From Clostridium gasigenes (GTDB lineage: Bacteria; Bacillota; Clostridia; Clostridiales; Clostridiaceae): 64,000 nucleotides of DNA. The translations under genes and the position numbers were made by a program. Location of the stretch: positions 86,868-150,867 of the forward strand of contig NZ_FNJM01000008.1 in NCBI RefSeq assembly GCF_900104115.1. Direction: 5' to 3'. Below are positions 46,349 through 56,340 of the stretch, piece by piece (position 1 is the first letter of the stretch; each line of letters begins with the position of its first letter). The notes beneath the pieces were generated by a model that saw only the letters and a program-made list of their open reading frames with translations, had not been told where the DNA came from and searched no databases.

Positions 46349-47416
46349 TTATTTAGAAGTTACAATTGTCCAAGATTCATCATAAAGTTTTAGGTTATCA
46401 CCTAAATCAATGAATATTTCACAGTTATCTAAAGTAGCATCACTTGGGTAGGCAGATTCATTATTTTTAACTTCTTCATCAAGTAAATCAAAAGCACCTT
46501 TATTTGGAGTTGAGTAACCAATATAATTTACATTTTCTGCAGCATTTTCTGGATTGCAAAGGAAGTTTATAAAGGCTTCTGCACCACTTTTGTTTGGGGC
46601 ATCTTTTGGAATTACCATAGAGTCAAACCATTTGTTTGAACCTTCCTTTGGGACTACGTACTTAAGATTTAAATAGGATTCAGATATAATATATTGGGCA
46701 TCACCAGACCAAACTGTAGCAATAGATGCCTCACCATTTATCATTTTATCTTTAACGTCATCACCTGCATATAAAGGATCAACCTTGTCTTTTTGTTTTA
46801 TTAAATCTTCCTGTGCAGCTTTAATTTCATTAGGATTTACAGTGTTTAAAGAGTAGCCTAATCTTTTTAAAGAAACTGCCAATGTATCTCTCATTGAATC
46901 GAACATTAAAATATTTTTTTTATCATATTTTTCATCCCATAAAATATCCCAGCTAGTTACAGGTTCAGTTACTATATCTGCATCATAAATAATACCTACA
47001 GTCCCCCACATATAAGGAACTGTATATTTATTCTCAGGATCATAAGCTAAATTTTTGAATTTATCATCAATATGTTTAATATTTGGAATGTTAGAATAAT
47101 CTAGCACGTCCAACATATTATTTTTAATCATTCTCTCTACCATATAGTCAGAAGGTACTACTATGTCATATTGACCAGGGTTTGTGGATACCCTTTGATA
47201 CATAGTTTCGTTAGTATCATAAACATCATAAACTATATCTATTTTAGTTTCTAGTTCAAATTTTTCTATTAAATCTAGGTTAATATAATCACCAACATTG
47301 AATACGTGAATTGTCCCATTTTCACCAATTCCAGAATTATTCCCACAACCAACAAATAGGGAAGTGGAAATTGATGTAGCTAAGAGAATAGCACATAATG
47401 TTTTAAGCTTTTTCAT
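46349..47416 (-). CDS. potD: Spermidine/putrescine-binding lipoprotein PotD
   Basis: 355-residue extracellular solute-binding lipoprotein. Signal peptide with lipobox LFVGC (Cys24), then the PotD fold: IHVFNVGDYI, YDIVVPSDYMVERM, VPYMWGTVGIIYDAD, and NFLCNPENAAENVNYIGYST near the end. I start at the ATG at 47416 with AGAGGTG upstream; a GTG 9 bp earlier lies in that site. It is the last gene of the minus-strand potA-potB-potC-potD operon, after an IPE. Confidence 0.93.
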   Translation of the reverse strand: MKKLKTLCAILLATSISTSLFVGCGNNSGIGENGTIHVFNVGDYINLDLIEKFELETKIDIVYDVYDTNETMYQRVSTNPGQYDIVVPSDYMVERMIKNNMLDVLDYSNIPNIKHIDDKFKNLAYDPENKYTVPYMWGTVGIIYDADIVTEPVTSWDILWDEKYDKKNILMFDSMRDTLAVSLKRLGYSLNTVNPNEIKAAQEDLIKQKDKVDPLYAGDDVKDKMINGEASIATVWSGDAQYIISESYLNLKYVVPKEGSNKWFDSMVIPKDAPNKSGAEAFINFLCNPENAAENVNYIGYSTPNKGAFDLLDEEVKNNESAYPSDATLDNCEIFIDLGDNLKLYDESWTIVTSK

Positions 47417-47434
47417 TGTTATCACCTCTTGATG

Positions 47435-47506
47435 TGAGTCATCTCCAAATAAATAATCAGTCAGTATTATTATCTTTGACTAGTTATCTATTTTGCGATG
47501 CCTAAA
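47435..47506. repeat. IPE palindromic element overlapping the potC 3' end
   Basis: Left GAGTCATCTCCAAATAAATA then ATCAGTC; right GACTAGTTATCTATTTTGCG then ATGCCTAAA. 72 bp. On the minus strand the right arm encodes the last eight residues and stop of PotC. Confidence 0.85.
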
Positions 47507-48283
47507 CTCTTTTCTATTAACTATAAGTAAAAGTATAAGTACTGTTAAAAACATTAGAGTTGACAGTGCATTAATCTCTGGTTTAATACCTCTCCTTGCC
47601 ATAGAAAATATTTCGATAGAAAGGTTAGTAACCCCAGGTCCTGCTGTAAAGAAACTTATTACAAAGTCATCAATAGACATAGTAAATGCAATTAACATCC
47701 CTGCAAATATACCAGGCTTTATTTGTGGAAGTATAATTTTTCGTAATGTATAAATAGGTGTTGCTCCTAAATCAAGTGCAGCTTCAGTTATGTTTTCAGG
47801 AAGTTGCTTGAGCTTTGGTAGAACAGCTAGTATTACATAAGGAATATTAAAAGTTATATGTGAAATAAGTAGTGTTGTAAAACCAAATTCTAATTTCATA
47901 AAACCTCTAGCAAAAATAAATAAACTCATTAATGCAATCCCTGTTACTATATCAGGATTTAATATAGGTAAATAATTTATATTTAAAAGAATTGTCTTTT
48001 TAAAACCTTTCATTTTATTAATACCAATTGCGGCAAATGTTCCAATTATAGTAGCTATAATTGAAGAAAGCACTGCAATTAAAATAGTAAAGTAAAGAGC
48101 TTTAATAATTCTCTCGTTTTTAAATAATTCTCCATACCACTTTAATGTGAAACCAGACCATTTTCCCATTGATTTAGAATCGTTAAATGAGAAAACTATT
48201 AATGTGAAGATTGGAGTATATAGAAATAAGAATATAAAAAATAAGTAAAACCTTTTTATAAATTTTTCTAATCTTTTTACCAT
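47480..48283 (-). CDS. potC: Polyamine ABC transporter permease PotC
   Basis: 267-residue inner-membrane permease with six hydrophobic segments. The EAA loop that docks on the ATPase is ENITEAALDLGATPIYTLRKI followed by LPQIKPG (about 150-185). The final residues FRHRKIDN and the TAG stop lie within the IPE at 47435-47506, so the normal C terminus was probably replaced or extended by the element. Overlaps potB by 7 bp. Confidence 0.92.
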   Translation of the reverse strand: MVKRLEKFIKRFYLFFIFLFLYTPIFTLIVFSFNDSKSMGKWSGFTLKWYGELFKNERIIKALYFTILIAVLSSIIATIIGTFAAIGINKMKGFKKTILLNINYLPILNPDIVTGIALMSLFIFARGFMKLEFGFTTLLISHITFNIPYVILAVLPKLKQLPENITEAALDLGATPIYTLRKIILPQIKPGIFAGMLIAFTMSIDDFVISFFTAGPGVTNLSIEIFSMARRGIKPEINALSTLMFLTVLILLLIVNRKEFRHRKIDN

Positions 48284-49128
48284 AGTTGTCCTCCACCTTC
48301 TTTTTTATCTGAACCTTCAAATTTACTCATAGCTGCCATAGAAATTAAAATAATAATCATCATAAATATTGAAATAGCAGAACCAAAGTTCCAATCTCCC
48401 ATTGTAGTAAATTGTTGTTCTATTAGATTACCAAGTAGCATATATTGACCTCCACCAAGTAATCTTGAAATTACAAAGGTAGAAACTGCAGGCATAAATA
48501 CCATAGTTATCCCGGAAACAACGCCTGGCATACTAAGAGGTAATACTATTTTAGAAAAAATTTGTTTTCTTGAGGCTCCAAGGTCTGAAGCTGCGTTTAG
48601 TAAATCTTTATCCATTTTTACTAGTACTGTATAAATAGGAAGTACCATAAATGGTAAGAAGTTATATATCATACCAAGTAAAACAGCTCCGTCTGTATAT
48701 AAAAAACTAAAACGTTCAAATCCGAAGTTTACTAATATATTATTTAACAGACCTTTTTTTCCAAGGATAGGTAGCCAAGCATAAGTTCTAAGTAAGAAGT
48801 TCATCCACATAGGAACTATAAATAACATAAGTAGTATATTTCTTTTCCCAGGAGACATCTTTGCAATAATATAAGCAACAGGGTATCCAAGTATAAGACA
48901 TCCGATTGTTGAAAATAGTGCAAGTGATAGACTTCTGTAAAATACTGTGAAGTATTGGGGTTGCATTAATTTTATAAAGTTTTTTAATGAAAATATGTAA
49001 CCATCAGTAGTTTTAATTGTAAAGCCGAAGAATATTACTATTAATAGTGGGATAACAATAAATAATCCGCTCCAAAAGATATAGGGGTAGGAGGCTAGGG
49101 ATCTGTTTTTTATTTTACCATTATTCAT
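48277..49128 (-). CDS. potB: Polyamine ABC transporter permease PotB
   Basis: 283-residue permease with six membrane segments, partner of PotC. The EAA motif is [23 protein letters not shown] followed by MPGV (written in two parts here, about 175-205). The N terminus is cytosolic and basic. Overlaps potA by 8 bp and potC by 7 bp, so translation is coupled. Confidence 0.92.
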   Translation of the reverse strand: MNNGKIKNRSLASYPYIFWSGLFIVIPLLIVIFFGFTIKTTDGYIFSLKNFIKLMQPQYFTVFYRSLSLALFSTIGCLILGYPVAYIIAKMSPGKRNILLMLFIVPMWMNFLLRTYAWLPILGKKGLLNNILVNFGFERFSFLYTDGAVLLGMIYNFLPFMVLPIYTVLVKMDKDLLNAASDLGASRKQIFSKIVLPLSMPGVVSGITMVFMPAVSTFVISRLLGGGQYMLLGNLIEQQFTTMGDWNFGSAISIFMMIIILISMAAMSKFEGSDKKEGGGQLW

Positions 49129-50170
49129 TAATTAATACCTTTTTCATAATATGAATATCCTCAGGATAAATATCAAGGCCTATAATAGAGCCAACTTCCG
49201 CATATTTAGTATTATGAATTATCCACTTTTTATTTTCTTCTGAAGCTTCCATTTCGTAATGTACCCCTTTAAAAATTACAGAATTAACAGTGCAATTAAT
49301 CATTCCCTTATTTTCGTTAACTATTTTTATGTCCTCAGGTCTAACAACAACTTCAATTTTTTCGTTTTTATTAAATCCTTTATCAACACACTCAAAAACT
49401 CTATTTGAGAATTCAACTTTATAATCGTCAAGCATAACTCCATCTAAAATATTACTTTCACCAATAAAATCAGCAACAAAAGAGTTAGCAGGTTCGTTAT
49501 AGATATCCTCAGGAGTTCCCATTTGTTGAATAACACCTTTATTCATAACAACAATTGTATCTGACATTGTTAAGGCTTCTTCTTGATCATGAGTTACAAA
49601 TACAAAAGTAATTCCAAGTTCCTTCTGAATTTTTTTTAGTTCAAGTTGCATTTCTTTTCTAAGCTTTAAATCTAGAGCACCAAGAGGTTCATCAAGTAAA
49701 AGAATTTCAGGTTCATTTACAAGAGCACGAGCTATAGCAACTCTTTGTTGTTGACCGCCACTTAGAGAATCGATAGATCTTTTTTCAAAACCTGAAAGTG
49801 AAACTATCTTAAGCATACTAGTTACTTTTTTTTCTATCTCTTTTTTTGATAATTTTTTAATTTTCAATCCAAAAGCAATATTCTCGTATATATTCATATG
49901 AGGAAATAAAGCATATTTTTGGAATACAGTATTTACCTGTCTTTTATAAGGGGGTAAATTTGTAATATCTTTTTCATTACAAATTACAGTTCCCTTATCT
50001 GCATTTTCAAAACCAGCGATTATTTTTAGTGTTGTAGTTTTACCGCACCCACTAGGTCCAAGCAATGTAAGAAATTCGTTTTTCCTAATATTTAAACTAA
50101 GATTATCTAAAACATCATTACTTCCGTAAGATTTATATATTCCTTTTATTTCAATAATATTTTGTTCCAA
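49121..50170 (-). CDS. potA: Polyamine ABC transporter ATPase PotA
   Basis: 349-residue ATP-binding subunit. Walker [10 protein letters not shown] (about 37-45), Q-loop, ABC signature [15 protein letters not shown], Walker [13 protein letters not shown], switch His in FVTHDQEEA, then a C-terminal TOBE domain (about 240-349). I start at the TTG at 50170 with AGAGGTG 6 bp upstream; a GTG 9 bp earlier coincides with that site. First transporter gene, 31 bp after the regulator gene. Confidence 0.94.
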   Translation of the reverse strand: MEQNIIEIKGIYKSYGSNDVLDNLSLNIRKNEFLTLLGPSGCGKTTTLKIIAGFENADKGTVICNEKDITNLPPYKRQVNTVFQKYALFPHMNIYENIAFGLKIKKLSKKEIEKKVTSMLKIVSLSGFEKRSIDSLSGGQQQRVAIARALVNEPEILLLDEPLGALDLKLRKEMQLELKKIQKELGITFVFVTHDQEEALTMSDTIVVMNKGVIQQMGTPEDIYNEPANSFVADFIGESNILDGVMLDDYKVEFSNRVFECVDKGFNKNEKIEVVVRPEDIKIVNENKGMINCTVNSVIFKGVHYEMEASEENKKWIIHNTKYAEVGSIIGLDIYPEDIHIMKKVLINE

Positions 50171-50201
50171 ATTAAACACCTCTTTATATTCTTTTATCTC
50201 C

Positions 50202-50741
50202 CTAAAATGATGGTGGAGTACTAATCCATATTACTTTAGCTTGAAGTTTACCAGGGTTTGAAATATAGTGATTAACTCGGGGTTTATAATAGAAGCTTTC
50301 ACCTTTTTTCACTTTATATTTTTTATCTCCAAGATGAAGAGTTATAGTGCCAAGCAATACATAACCAAATTCTTCACCTTCATGGGGCTCTTCCTCAATA
50401 TATTGACCATTTGGTTCTAAAGTAATCATAATAGGTTCCATTTGGTTTTTTTGAGAGTTTGGAACTAGCCACATAAGTTTATATTTTAAATCTTCATTAT
50501 CAGTTTCGAACATATCTTCATCTTTATATGTAACTTTTTCTTGATTATCATCACTAAAGAACTCTTTTAAATTTGTTCCTAGTATTTCAAGAATATCTAT
50601 TAAAGTTGCAATAGATGGTGATGTTAAGTTATTTTCTAATTGGGATATAAATCCTTTAGAAAGCTCACATCTATTAGCAAGTTCCTCTTGTGTTAATTGT
50701 TTTTCAATTCTAAGTCCTTTTATTTTTTCTCCAATTTGCAT
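50202..50741 (-). CDS. XRE-family regulator with cupin domain
   Basis: 179 residues: an N-terminal HTH ([20 protein letters not shown] then [13 protein letters not shown], residues 4-50) and a C-terminal cupin (about 105-179, [20 protein letters not shown] and [13 protein letters not shown]). This layout is that of PuuR-type polyamine-sensing regulators. It heads the pot operon, so it most likely controls polyamine uptake and itself. I start at the ATG at 50741 with AGAGGTG upstream. Confidence 0.88.
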   Translation of the reverse strand: MQIGEKIKGLRIEKQLTQEELANRCELSKGFISQLENNLTSPSIATLIDILEILGTNLKEFFSDDNQEKVTYKDEDMFETDNEDLKYKLMWLVPNSQKNQMEPIMITLEPNGQYIEEEPHEGEEFGYVLLGTITLHLGDKKYKVKKGESFYYKPRVNHYISNPGKLQAKVIWISTPPSF

Positions 50742-50787
50742 AAATACACCTCTAACCATAAAAATTATGTTTGGTAGATATTAACTA

Positions 50788-50858
50788 TTACTAAACTATT
50801 TGTTTAAAGTTACTAAACAAACAAGTTATATTATATAAATAATTAAGGGAAAAATCAA
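50788..50858 (-). promoter_or_regulatory. pot operon promoter with paired operators
   Basis: On the minus strand: TTGATT (50858-50853), 17 bp, TATAAT (50835-50830). Just downstream lie two direct repeats TTACTAAAC (plus-strand 50788-50796 and 50810-50818), spaced 22 bp or two helical turns, also partly mirrored as GTTTA...TAAAC. They are good candidates for the XRE-cupin binding sites. Confidence 0.7.
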
Positions 50859-50869
50859 TATTTTTCTAA

Positions 50870-51216
50870 TAAAAATAAAATTATTTAAAAAGCTTTAAGC
50901 CTTGAAGAAATGAGCTTTAAGATAGCGTATGTAGATGAAGAGTTTAAAAGAACAGTATTTAAAGTTTAGTATAAGTAAGAAAAGGTGAAGACTGAATAAA
51001 AATGCCATAAAATTAAAAAAGCTCCTTAACATAGAAAAAATCTATATTTATGTAGAAGTAGTTTAGTTATAAAAATTAGTATTAATAAAAAAATGCTAAA
51101 TATTAAGTTAATATAGATATAATTACCATATTAACTTGATAAAAGCATAAGTATATGAGATATTTGAATTAATGATAGAAAAATTAAGAGGTAATAATTA
51201 AATTGCAGGTGATTAA
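50870..51216. other. Gene-poor gap with a possible coding remnant
   Basis: The gap between the divergent pot operon and the GNAT/DJ-1 gene. At 50884-50968 a 25-codon open stretch reads KALSLEEMSFKIAYVDEEF and ends at a TAG; it has no ribosome site and I recognise no family, so it may be a remnant. AAAAAAGCTCCTTAA at about 51015-51029 resembles a lone IPE end. The rest is AT-rich with nothing recognisable. Confidence 0.35.
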
Positions 51217-52317
51217 ATGAGAAAAACAGTGAATTTATATAGAAGAAATGGAAAAAATGTTTATATAAAACAACCTAGTTTTGAAGAGCTATCTTTTGTA
51301 TCAAAGCTATGGAGTGATGAAGAGACTATGGTAGAAGTCGGTGGAACGTATATTTTTTTAAAAGAAAAATGGGAAATGTTTTATAAAAAAATGGTTCAAC
51401 CAACAGATGGAAAAAACTTCTATTGCTTAATATATACAGTTAGCGATGAAGCTATAGGTGAGGTAAGTTTTCATGGATATGATTCTGCAACTAAGGCTGC
51501 TAGAATAAATGTGAAAATACATTATGGATATAGAAAAAAAGGATATGGAGAAGAAGCAGTTAGGTTATTGCTTGAATATTATTTTTTAGAGTTTAAAGGT
51601 CAAACTATAATTGATACAATTAAAACAGAAAGTGGGAAAAAATTCTTTAATAAGATAGGCTTTGAATCTATAGGGGAATTTAGAAATCAAATAACGTACA
51701 AGCTAACTAAAGAAGAGTTCTTTAGATTAGAAGTTAAAAGAAAAAGAGAAACAAGAAAAAATATAGCAGTAATTGCTTATAATAATATGAATATAGTTCA
51801 ATATTCAATTGTTTTTGAAATATTTAATGAAGCTAATAAAATATTAGGTGAAGATTTGTTTAACATTTATGGTGTTGGATATGAAGAGAATGTAATTACA
51901 AGTAATATTAATATAGCATTAGAACATAATTTTGAATGTGGGAAGCAACCAGATATAATTATTATTCCTGGGGGATATGGATCTAAGGAAGCTGCAAGAG
52001 ATAAATATATTATTAGATATTTATTATCCAAATATAGTAAGTGTGACTATTTATTATCAATTAATACAGGTATTTATTTCTTAAGTAGCTGTGAAATGCT
52101 TGATGGTATTTTAGTTCCTCCAATAGTAGGAACCGAAGAAACTTTAAAAGCTATATTACCAGAAATTAGATTTACATCAAAAAGTTTTGCTGATAACGGC
52201 AAAATAATTATAAGTTCAAATATAGTTGGAGTTATGGAAGGCTGCTTAAACCTTATTAAAAAAGTTGCAGGAGAAGAAGTGGTATTAGAATTAATAAATG
52301 TATTAGGAATTGAGTAG
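51217..52317 (+). CDS. GNAT acetyltransferase fused to a DJ-1/PfpI-like domain
   Basis: 366 residues, two domains. Residues 1-175 are a RimJ/RimL-like GNAT (EVSFHGYDSATKAARINVKI, then YGYRKKGYGEEAVRLLLEY and FFNKIGFESIGEF). Residues 180-366 are a class I glutamine-amidotransferase-like DJ-1 fold (IAVIAYNNMNIVQYSIVFEI, DIIIIPGGYGSKEA). Where DJ-1/ThiJ members have the nucleophilic Cys (as in SVCTG), this one reads SINTG, so it is probably inactive and may sense a ligand. AGGTGATTAA precedes the ATG. Monocistronic; role unknown. Confidence 0.78.
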   Translation: MRKTVNLYRRNGKNVYIKQPSFEELSFVSKLWSDEETMVEVGGTYIFLKEKWEMFYKKMVQPTDGKNFYCLIYTVSDEAIGEVSFHGYDSATKAARINVKIHYGYRKKGYGEEAVRLLLEYYFLEFKGQTIIDTIKTESGKKFFNKIGFESIGEFRNQITYKLTKEEFFRLEVKRKRETRKNIAVIAYNNMNIVQYSIVFEIFNEANKILGEDLFNIYGVGYEENVITSNINIALEHNFECGKQPDIIIIPGGYGSKEAARDKYIIRYLLSKYSKCDYLLSINTGIYFLSSCEMLDGILVPPIVGTEETLKAILPEIRFTSKSFADNGKIIISSNIVGVMEGCLNLIKKVAGEEVVLELINVLGIE

Positions 52318-52430
52318 ATAAAAAATAGATAATTAAAGTGTGAAAATTATGTGGAAAATGCAAAAAAACATGATAAAAACTCTAAATATTAGAAAAATAA
52401 AAGTAAAAACGTTTACTAAATTTTAGCCTA

Positions 52431-52459
52431 TTAACAAATTAAAATTTAAGGTGTATAAT
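52431..52459 (+). promoter_or_regulatory. pflB promoter
   Basis: TTAACA at 52431-52436, 17 bp, TATAAT at 52454-52459, 38 bp before the pflB start. Confidence 0.75.
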
Positions 52460-52497
52460 GAAATTGTTAAATAAAAAACACACGGGGAGGAATTTAA

Positions 52498-54726
52498 ATG
52501 TTTCCACAATGGGACGGATTTAAAATCGGAAATTGGCAAGAAAAGATAGATGTAAGAAACTTCATTCAAAAAAATTATAAGGTATATGAAGGTGATTCTA
52601 GCTTTTTAGCACCAATATCAGCAAAAACAGAAAAAGTTTGGGCTGAGTGTAGAACTTTAATTATTGAAGAAATCAAAAAAGGAATTATCGATATAGATAC
52701 TGAAAGAGTATCAGGTATAGATAATTATGAAGCTGGTTATATTGATAGAGAAAACGAAGTAATTGTTGGATTGCAAACAGATGCTCCATTAAAAAGAATT
52801 GTAAATCCATTCGGAGGAATGAGAGTTGCAACTAGCTCATGTGAGGCTTATGGATATAAGCTTAATGAAGAAATTCAATCACATTTCTCATCTTATAGAA
52901 AAACACATAACGAAGGTGTATTTGATGCATATACAAATGAAATAAGAGCAGCAAGAAGTGCTGGATTATTAACTGGTTTGCCAGATGCTTACGGTAGAGG
53001 TAGAATCATAGGTGATTACAGAAGAGTAGCTCTTTATGGTATAGATTTCCTAATGGAAGAAAAGAAAAAGGATCTAAATGAGCTTCAAGGCGATATGTTA
53101 GATGAATTAGTAAGAAAAAGAGAAGAAGTTAATATGCAAATTAGAGCTTTAGCTCAAATTAAATCTATGGCTTCAAAATATGGTGTAGATCTTTCTAAGC
53201 CATCTCAAACTGCAAAAGAAGCTGTTCAAGCAGTTTACTTTGGATACTTAGCAGCTGTAAAAGAAAATAATGGAGCTGCAATGTCACTTGGAAGAACTTC
53301 AACTTTCTTAGATATATACATAGAAAGAGACATACAAACTGGAGTTATTTCAGAAGATGGAGCTCAAGAAATAATAGATCAATTTATAATCAAATTAAGA
53401 TTAGTTAGACATTTAAGAGCTCCAGAATATAATGATTTATTTGCAGGAGATCCAACTTGGGTAACTGAATCAATTGGCGGTATGGGAGTTAATGGAAAAT
53501 CTCTTGTAACTAAGAATTCATTTAGATATTTACATACATTAACTAACTTAGATCCAGCGCCAGAACCAAATATGACAGTATTATGGTCACCAAGCTTACC
53601 AGTTGGATTCAAGAAATATTGTGCTGAAATGTCAATAATAACAGATGCAATACAATATGAAAATGATGGAGTTATGCAACCTAAATATGGTGATGATTAT
53701 GCTATTGCTTGTTGTGTATCAGCTATGCAAGTTGGTAAACAAATGCAATTCTTCGGAGCTAGAACTAACTTAGCTAAAGCATTATTATATTGCATGAATG
53801 GTGGAGTTGACGAAAAGACAGGTAAAACTGTAATTAAGGGAGTTAAACCAATGACAGATGAAGTCTTAGATTTCAACACTGTTATGAAGAGTTATGATTC
53901 AGTATTAGAATATATTGCAAAATTATATGTTGATACTATGAACATAATCCACTGTATGCATGATAAATATGCATATGAAGCTGGACAAATGGCATTACAT
54001 GATACACAAGTAGGAAGATTAATGGCATTTGGAGTAGCTGGTTTATCAGTTGTTGCAGATTCATTAAGTGCTATTAAGTATGCAAAAGTTACTCCAATAA
54101 GAAATGAAGCAGGAATAGCTGTTGATTTCAAAATTGAAGGAGAATTCCCTAAATACGGAAATGATGATGATAGAGTTGATGATTTAGCTGTAAACTTAAC
54201 AGAGAAGTTCTCTGCTGAATTAAAGAAACATCCATTATACAGAGATGCTAAACATACATTATCTGTATTAACTATTACATCAAACGTAGTATATGGTAAG
54301 AAGACTGGAACTACTCCAGACGGAAGACAAGCAGGAGAACCATTTGCACCAGGAGCTAACCCAATGCACGGAAGAGATGAAAATGGAGCATTAGCTTCAC
54401 TAAACTCAGTTGCAAAAATTCCTTACGACAGAGTGTGTGAAGATGGAGTTTCAAATACATTCTCAATCGTACCAGATGCTTTAGGTAAAAAAGAAGATGA
54501 AAGAGCTATGACATTAGTATCAATTATTGATGGATACTTTACTCAAGGCGCTCATCACTTAAATGTTAACGTGTTTAACAGAGAAACATTACTAGATGCA
54601 ATGGAAAACCCAGAAAAGTATCCTACATTAACTATTAGAGTTTCAGGATACGCTGTTAATTTCAACAGATTAACTAGAAAACAACAAATGGAAGTTGTAA
54701 GCAGAACATTCCATAAATCAATGTAG
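52498..54726 (+). CDS. pflB: Pyruvate formate-lyase
   Basis: Splits pyruvate with CoA into acetyl-CoA and formate under anaerobic conditions. 742 residues, full length. The adjacent catalytic cysteines are in [10 protein letters not shown] (about residue 402-403), and the glycyl radical is Gly717 in RVSGYAVNF, 25 residues from the C terminus. GGGGAGGA precedes the ATG. The activating enzyme is encoded directly downstream. Confidence 0.97.
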   Translation: MFPQWDGFKIGNWQEKIDVRNFIQKNYKVYEGDSSFLAPISAKTEKVWAECRTLIIEEIKKGIIDIDTERVSGIDNYEAGYIDRENEVIVGLQTDAPLKRIVNPFGGMRVATSSCEAYGYKLNEEIQSHFSSYRKTHNEGVFDAYTNEIRAARSAGLLTGLPDAYGRGRIIGDYRRVALYGIDFLMEEKKKDLNELQGDMLDELVRKREEVNMQIRALAQIKSMASKYGVDLSKPSQTAKEAVQAVYFGYLAAVKENNGAAMSLGRTSTFLDIYIERDIQTGVISEDGAQEIIDQFIIKLRLVRHLRAPEYNDLFAGDPTWVTESIGGMGVNGKSLVTKNSFRYLHTLTNLDPAPEPNMTVLWSPSLPVGFKKYCAEMSIITDAIQYENDGVMQPKYGDDYAIACCVSAMQVGKQMQFFGARTNLAKALLYCMNGGVDEKTGKTVIKGVKPMTDEVLDFNTVMKSYDSVLEYIAKLYVDTMNIIHCMHDKYAYEAGQMALHDTQVGRLMAFGVAGLSVVADSLSAIKYAKVTPIRNEAGIAVDFKIEGEFPKYGNDDDRVDDLAVNLTEKFSAELKKHPLYRDAKHTLSVLTITSNVVYGKKTGTTPDGRQAGEPFAPGANPMHGRDENGALASLNSVAKIPYDRVCEDGVSNTFSIVPDALGKKEDERAMTLVSIIDGYFTQGAHHLNVNVFNRETLLDAMENPEKYPTLTIRVSGYAVNFNRLTRKQQMEVVSRTFHKSM

Positions 54727-54740
54727 TTAGCAAAATAAAA

Positions 54741-54776
54741 AATTTCCCCTGCCTATTAATAGGTGGGGGATTAAAT
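54741..54776 (+). terminator. Terminator-like hairpin after pflB
   Basis: TTCCCC and CCTAT pair with ATAGG and GGGGGA around a short loop. The following T-run is weak (AAATTT), so some read-through to pflA is likely. Confidence 0.7.
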
Positions 54777-54835
54777 TTAGGCATTAAAAAAATAGAGTAG
54801 AATAGTAGCTTGTTATTTTTAAAAAAATGTCTTAT
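54777..54835. repeat. IPE palindromic element between pflB and pflA
   Basis: TTTAGGCATTAAAAAAATAG at the left and CTTGTTATTTTTAAAAAAAT then GTCTTA at the right; 59 bp. It follows the pflB hairpin at once and ends about 20 bp before pflA. Confidence 0.78.
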
Positions 54836-54854
54836 TCATAAGGAGGCTTTTAAA

Positions 54855-55559
54855 ATGACTATAGGAAAAATACATTCAATAGAAACAATGGGACTTGTAG
54901 ATGGACCAGGAATAAGGGTAGTTGTATTCATGCAAGGTTGTGCGCTTAGATGTGTTTATTGCCATAACCCAGATACCTGGAATGATAATGAGGGAACAGA
55001 ATATACACCACAAGAATTAGTTAAAAAAATTGCAAGATTTAAAAATTATTTTAAATCATCTGGTGGTGGAGTAACTTTTTCAGGTGGAGATCCGCTAAGA
55101 CAACCAGAATTTTTATTAGAAGCTCTTAAATTATGTAAAGAAGAAGGTATTAATACCTGTCTAGATACTTCAGGAGTAGGGCGTGGAAATTATGATGAGA
55201 TATTAAAATACACAGATTTAGTATTATATGATGTTAAGCATCTCTCAGAAGAAGGATATAAGGATATAACAGGTATGTCTATCAATGAAAGTAAAATATT
55301 CTTAGAGGCTTGTGAAAGAGCAGGAACAAAACTTTGGATAAGACAGGTAGTTGTACCTGGAAAAACAGATAGCGAAGAGTATATTTTGAAACTAAAAGAA
55401 TTTATAGAAACCTTACATAATGTGGAAAAAGTAGAACTTTTACCATATCACTTATTAGGGATAAATAAATATGAAACCTTAGGTATTAAATATAGGCTAG
55501 ATGGTGTTCCTAGTATGGATAAAGATAGATGCAAGGAATTATATGAATTACTAAAATAG
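54855..55559 (+). CDS. pflA: Pyruvate formate-lyase activating enzyme
   Basis: Radical SAM enzyme that abstracts hydrogen from Gly717 of PflB to make the glycyl radical. 234 residues. Cluster motif CALRCVYC near residue 27-34 (CX3CX2C), GGGVTFSGGDPL (SAM-binding), and YDVKHLSEEGYKDITGM. I start at the ATG at 54855 with AAGGAGGC upstream; earlier in-frame codons belong to the IPE. Confidence 0.95.
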   Translation: MTIGKIHSIETMGLVDGPGIRVVVFMQGCALRCVYCHNPDTWNDNEGTEYTPQELVKKIARFKNYFKSSGGGVTFSGGDPLRQPEFLLEALKLCKEEGINTCLDTSGVGRGNYDEILKYTDLVLYDVKHLSEEGYKDITGMSINESKIFLEACERAGTKLWIRQVVVPGKTDSEEYILKLKEFIETLHNVEKVELLPYHLLGINKYETLGIKYRLDGVPSMDKDRCKELYELLK

Positions 55560-55570
55560 CAATAATGTTA

Positions 55571-55631
55571 TTAAGGCATGTTCAAATAAATAACAAGAGA
55601 GTATTTTTGTTGTTTATTTGGAGATGTCTAA
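55571..55631. repeat. IPE palindromic element after pflA
   Basis: TTAAGGCATGTTCAAATAAA then TAACAAGA at the left, TTGTTGTTTATTTGGAGATG then TCTAA at the right; 61 bp, well preserved. Confidence 0.85.
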
Positions 55632-55718
55632 TTTTTTTGAAAAAAATATAAATGCTATGGGTAAATATTAAGAAATATGTTATAATTAGTCGAAAAATAA
55701 GATATAGGGGGATGTAAT

Positions 55719-56270
55719 ATGAAATCAAAATCATTAGTAATAGGTTTATTATTAGTAACTGCTTTATTCGTTGGATGCGGATCAAAGAAAGTTGTAGAAG
55801 AGACAAAGGCTCCGGAAACAACAAAAGAGGAATCAGTTGATGCTGTAACATCATCATCAATTGTAAAGAGTGATGATGGATTAATAAAAGCATTATCAGC
55901 AGATGGAACGTGGATAATTGCTATAACAGGAGATTTACAAACAACAAAAGAATTAGTTATGGATGGTGTTTTTTATAGTAAAGATGATAAGGCAAATGGT
56001 TTAGCACGTAAGCTAGCGCTCTATGATCAAGATGCCGATAAGAAAGTAACAGCATCACATACTTTAACAGCACCTAAGATGACTGTTAAGAGTGAAAATG
56101 GTAAAATTCAAGAAGGAACTTTTGTTGGAGATATATATGTAGAAGCAAATGGATTCTTATTAAAGAATACTAAGGTTAAAGGAAATGTTTACTTTGCTAA
56201 CGAAGAATATAAAAACTCATTCAAATTAGACGGTGGAGAAATAAGTGGAGTTACGGAAGTAAAGAAATAA
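55719..56270 (+). CDS. Putative lipoprotein, unknown function
   Basis: 183 residues. Signal peptide with lipobox LFVGC (Cys20), then a Thr/Glu-rich linker (about 25-60) and a domain of short regular strands (WIIAITGDLQTTKELVMDG, then GTFVGDIYVEANGFLLKNTK and VKGNVYFANEEYKN). The rung-like pattern GDIYVEA/GNVYFAN suggests a small beta-helix as in bactofilin-like proteins; this is inference. GGGGGATGTAAT precedes the ATG. Own terminator. No partner gene nearby. Confidence 0.75.
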   Translation: MKSKSLVIGLLLVTALFVGCGSKKVVEETKAPETTKEESVDAVTSSSIVKSDDGLIKALSADGTWIIAITGDLQTTKELVMDGVFYSKDDKANGLARKLALYDQDADKKVTASHTLTAPKMTVKSENGKIQEGTFVGDIYVEANGFLLKNTKVKGNVYFANEEYKNSFKLDGGEISGVTEVKK

Positions 56271-56284
56271 TAATATAAATAAAG

Positions 56285-56327
56285 CGGGTATCATTTTAAT
56301 GAATTTTAAAATGATACCCTTTTTATA
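56285..56327. terminator. Terminator of the lipoprotein gene (bidirectional)
   Basis: GGGTATCATTTTAA pairs perfectly with TTAAAATGATACCC around 6 nt, then Ts. The exonuclease gene converges on it. Confidence 0.92.
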
Positions 56328-56340
56328 TTATAGTAAACAA

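Noticed and set aside
50884..50968. Short open stretch KALSLEEMSFKIAYVDEEF
   Set aside because: Only 25 codons, no ribosome site, no recognised family; kept only as a possible remnant in the gap entry.
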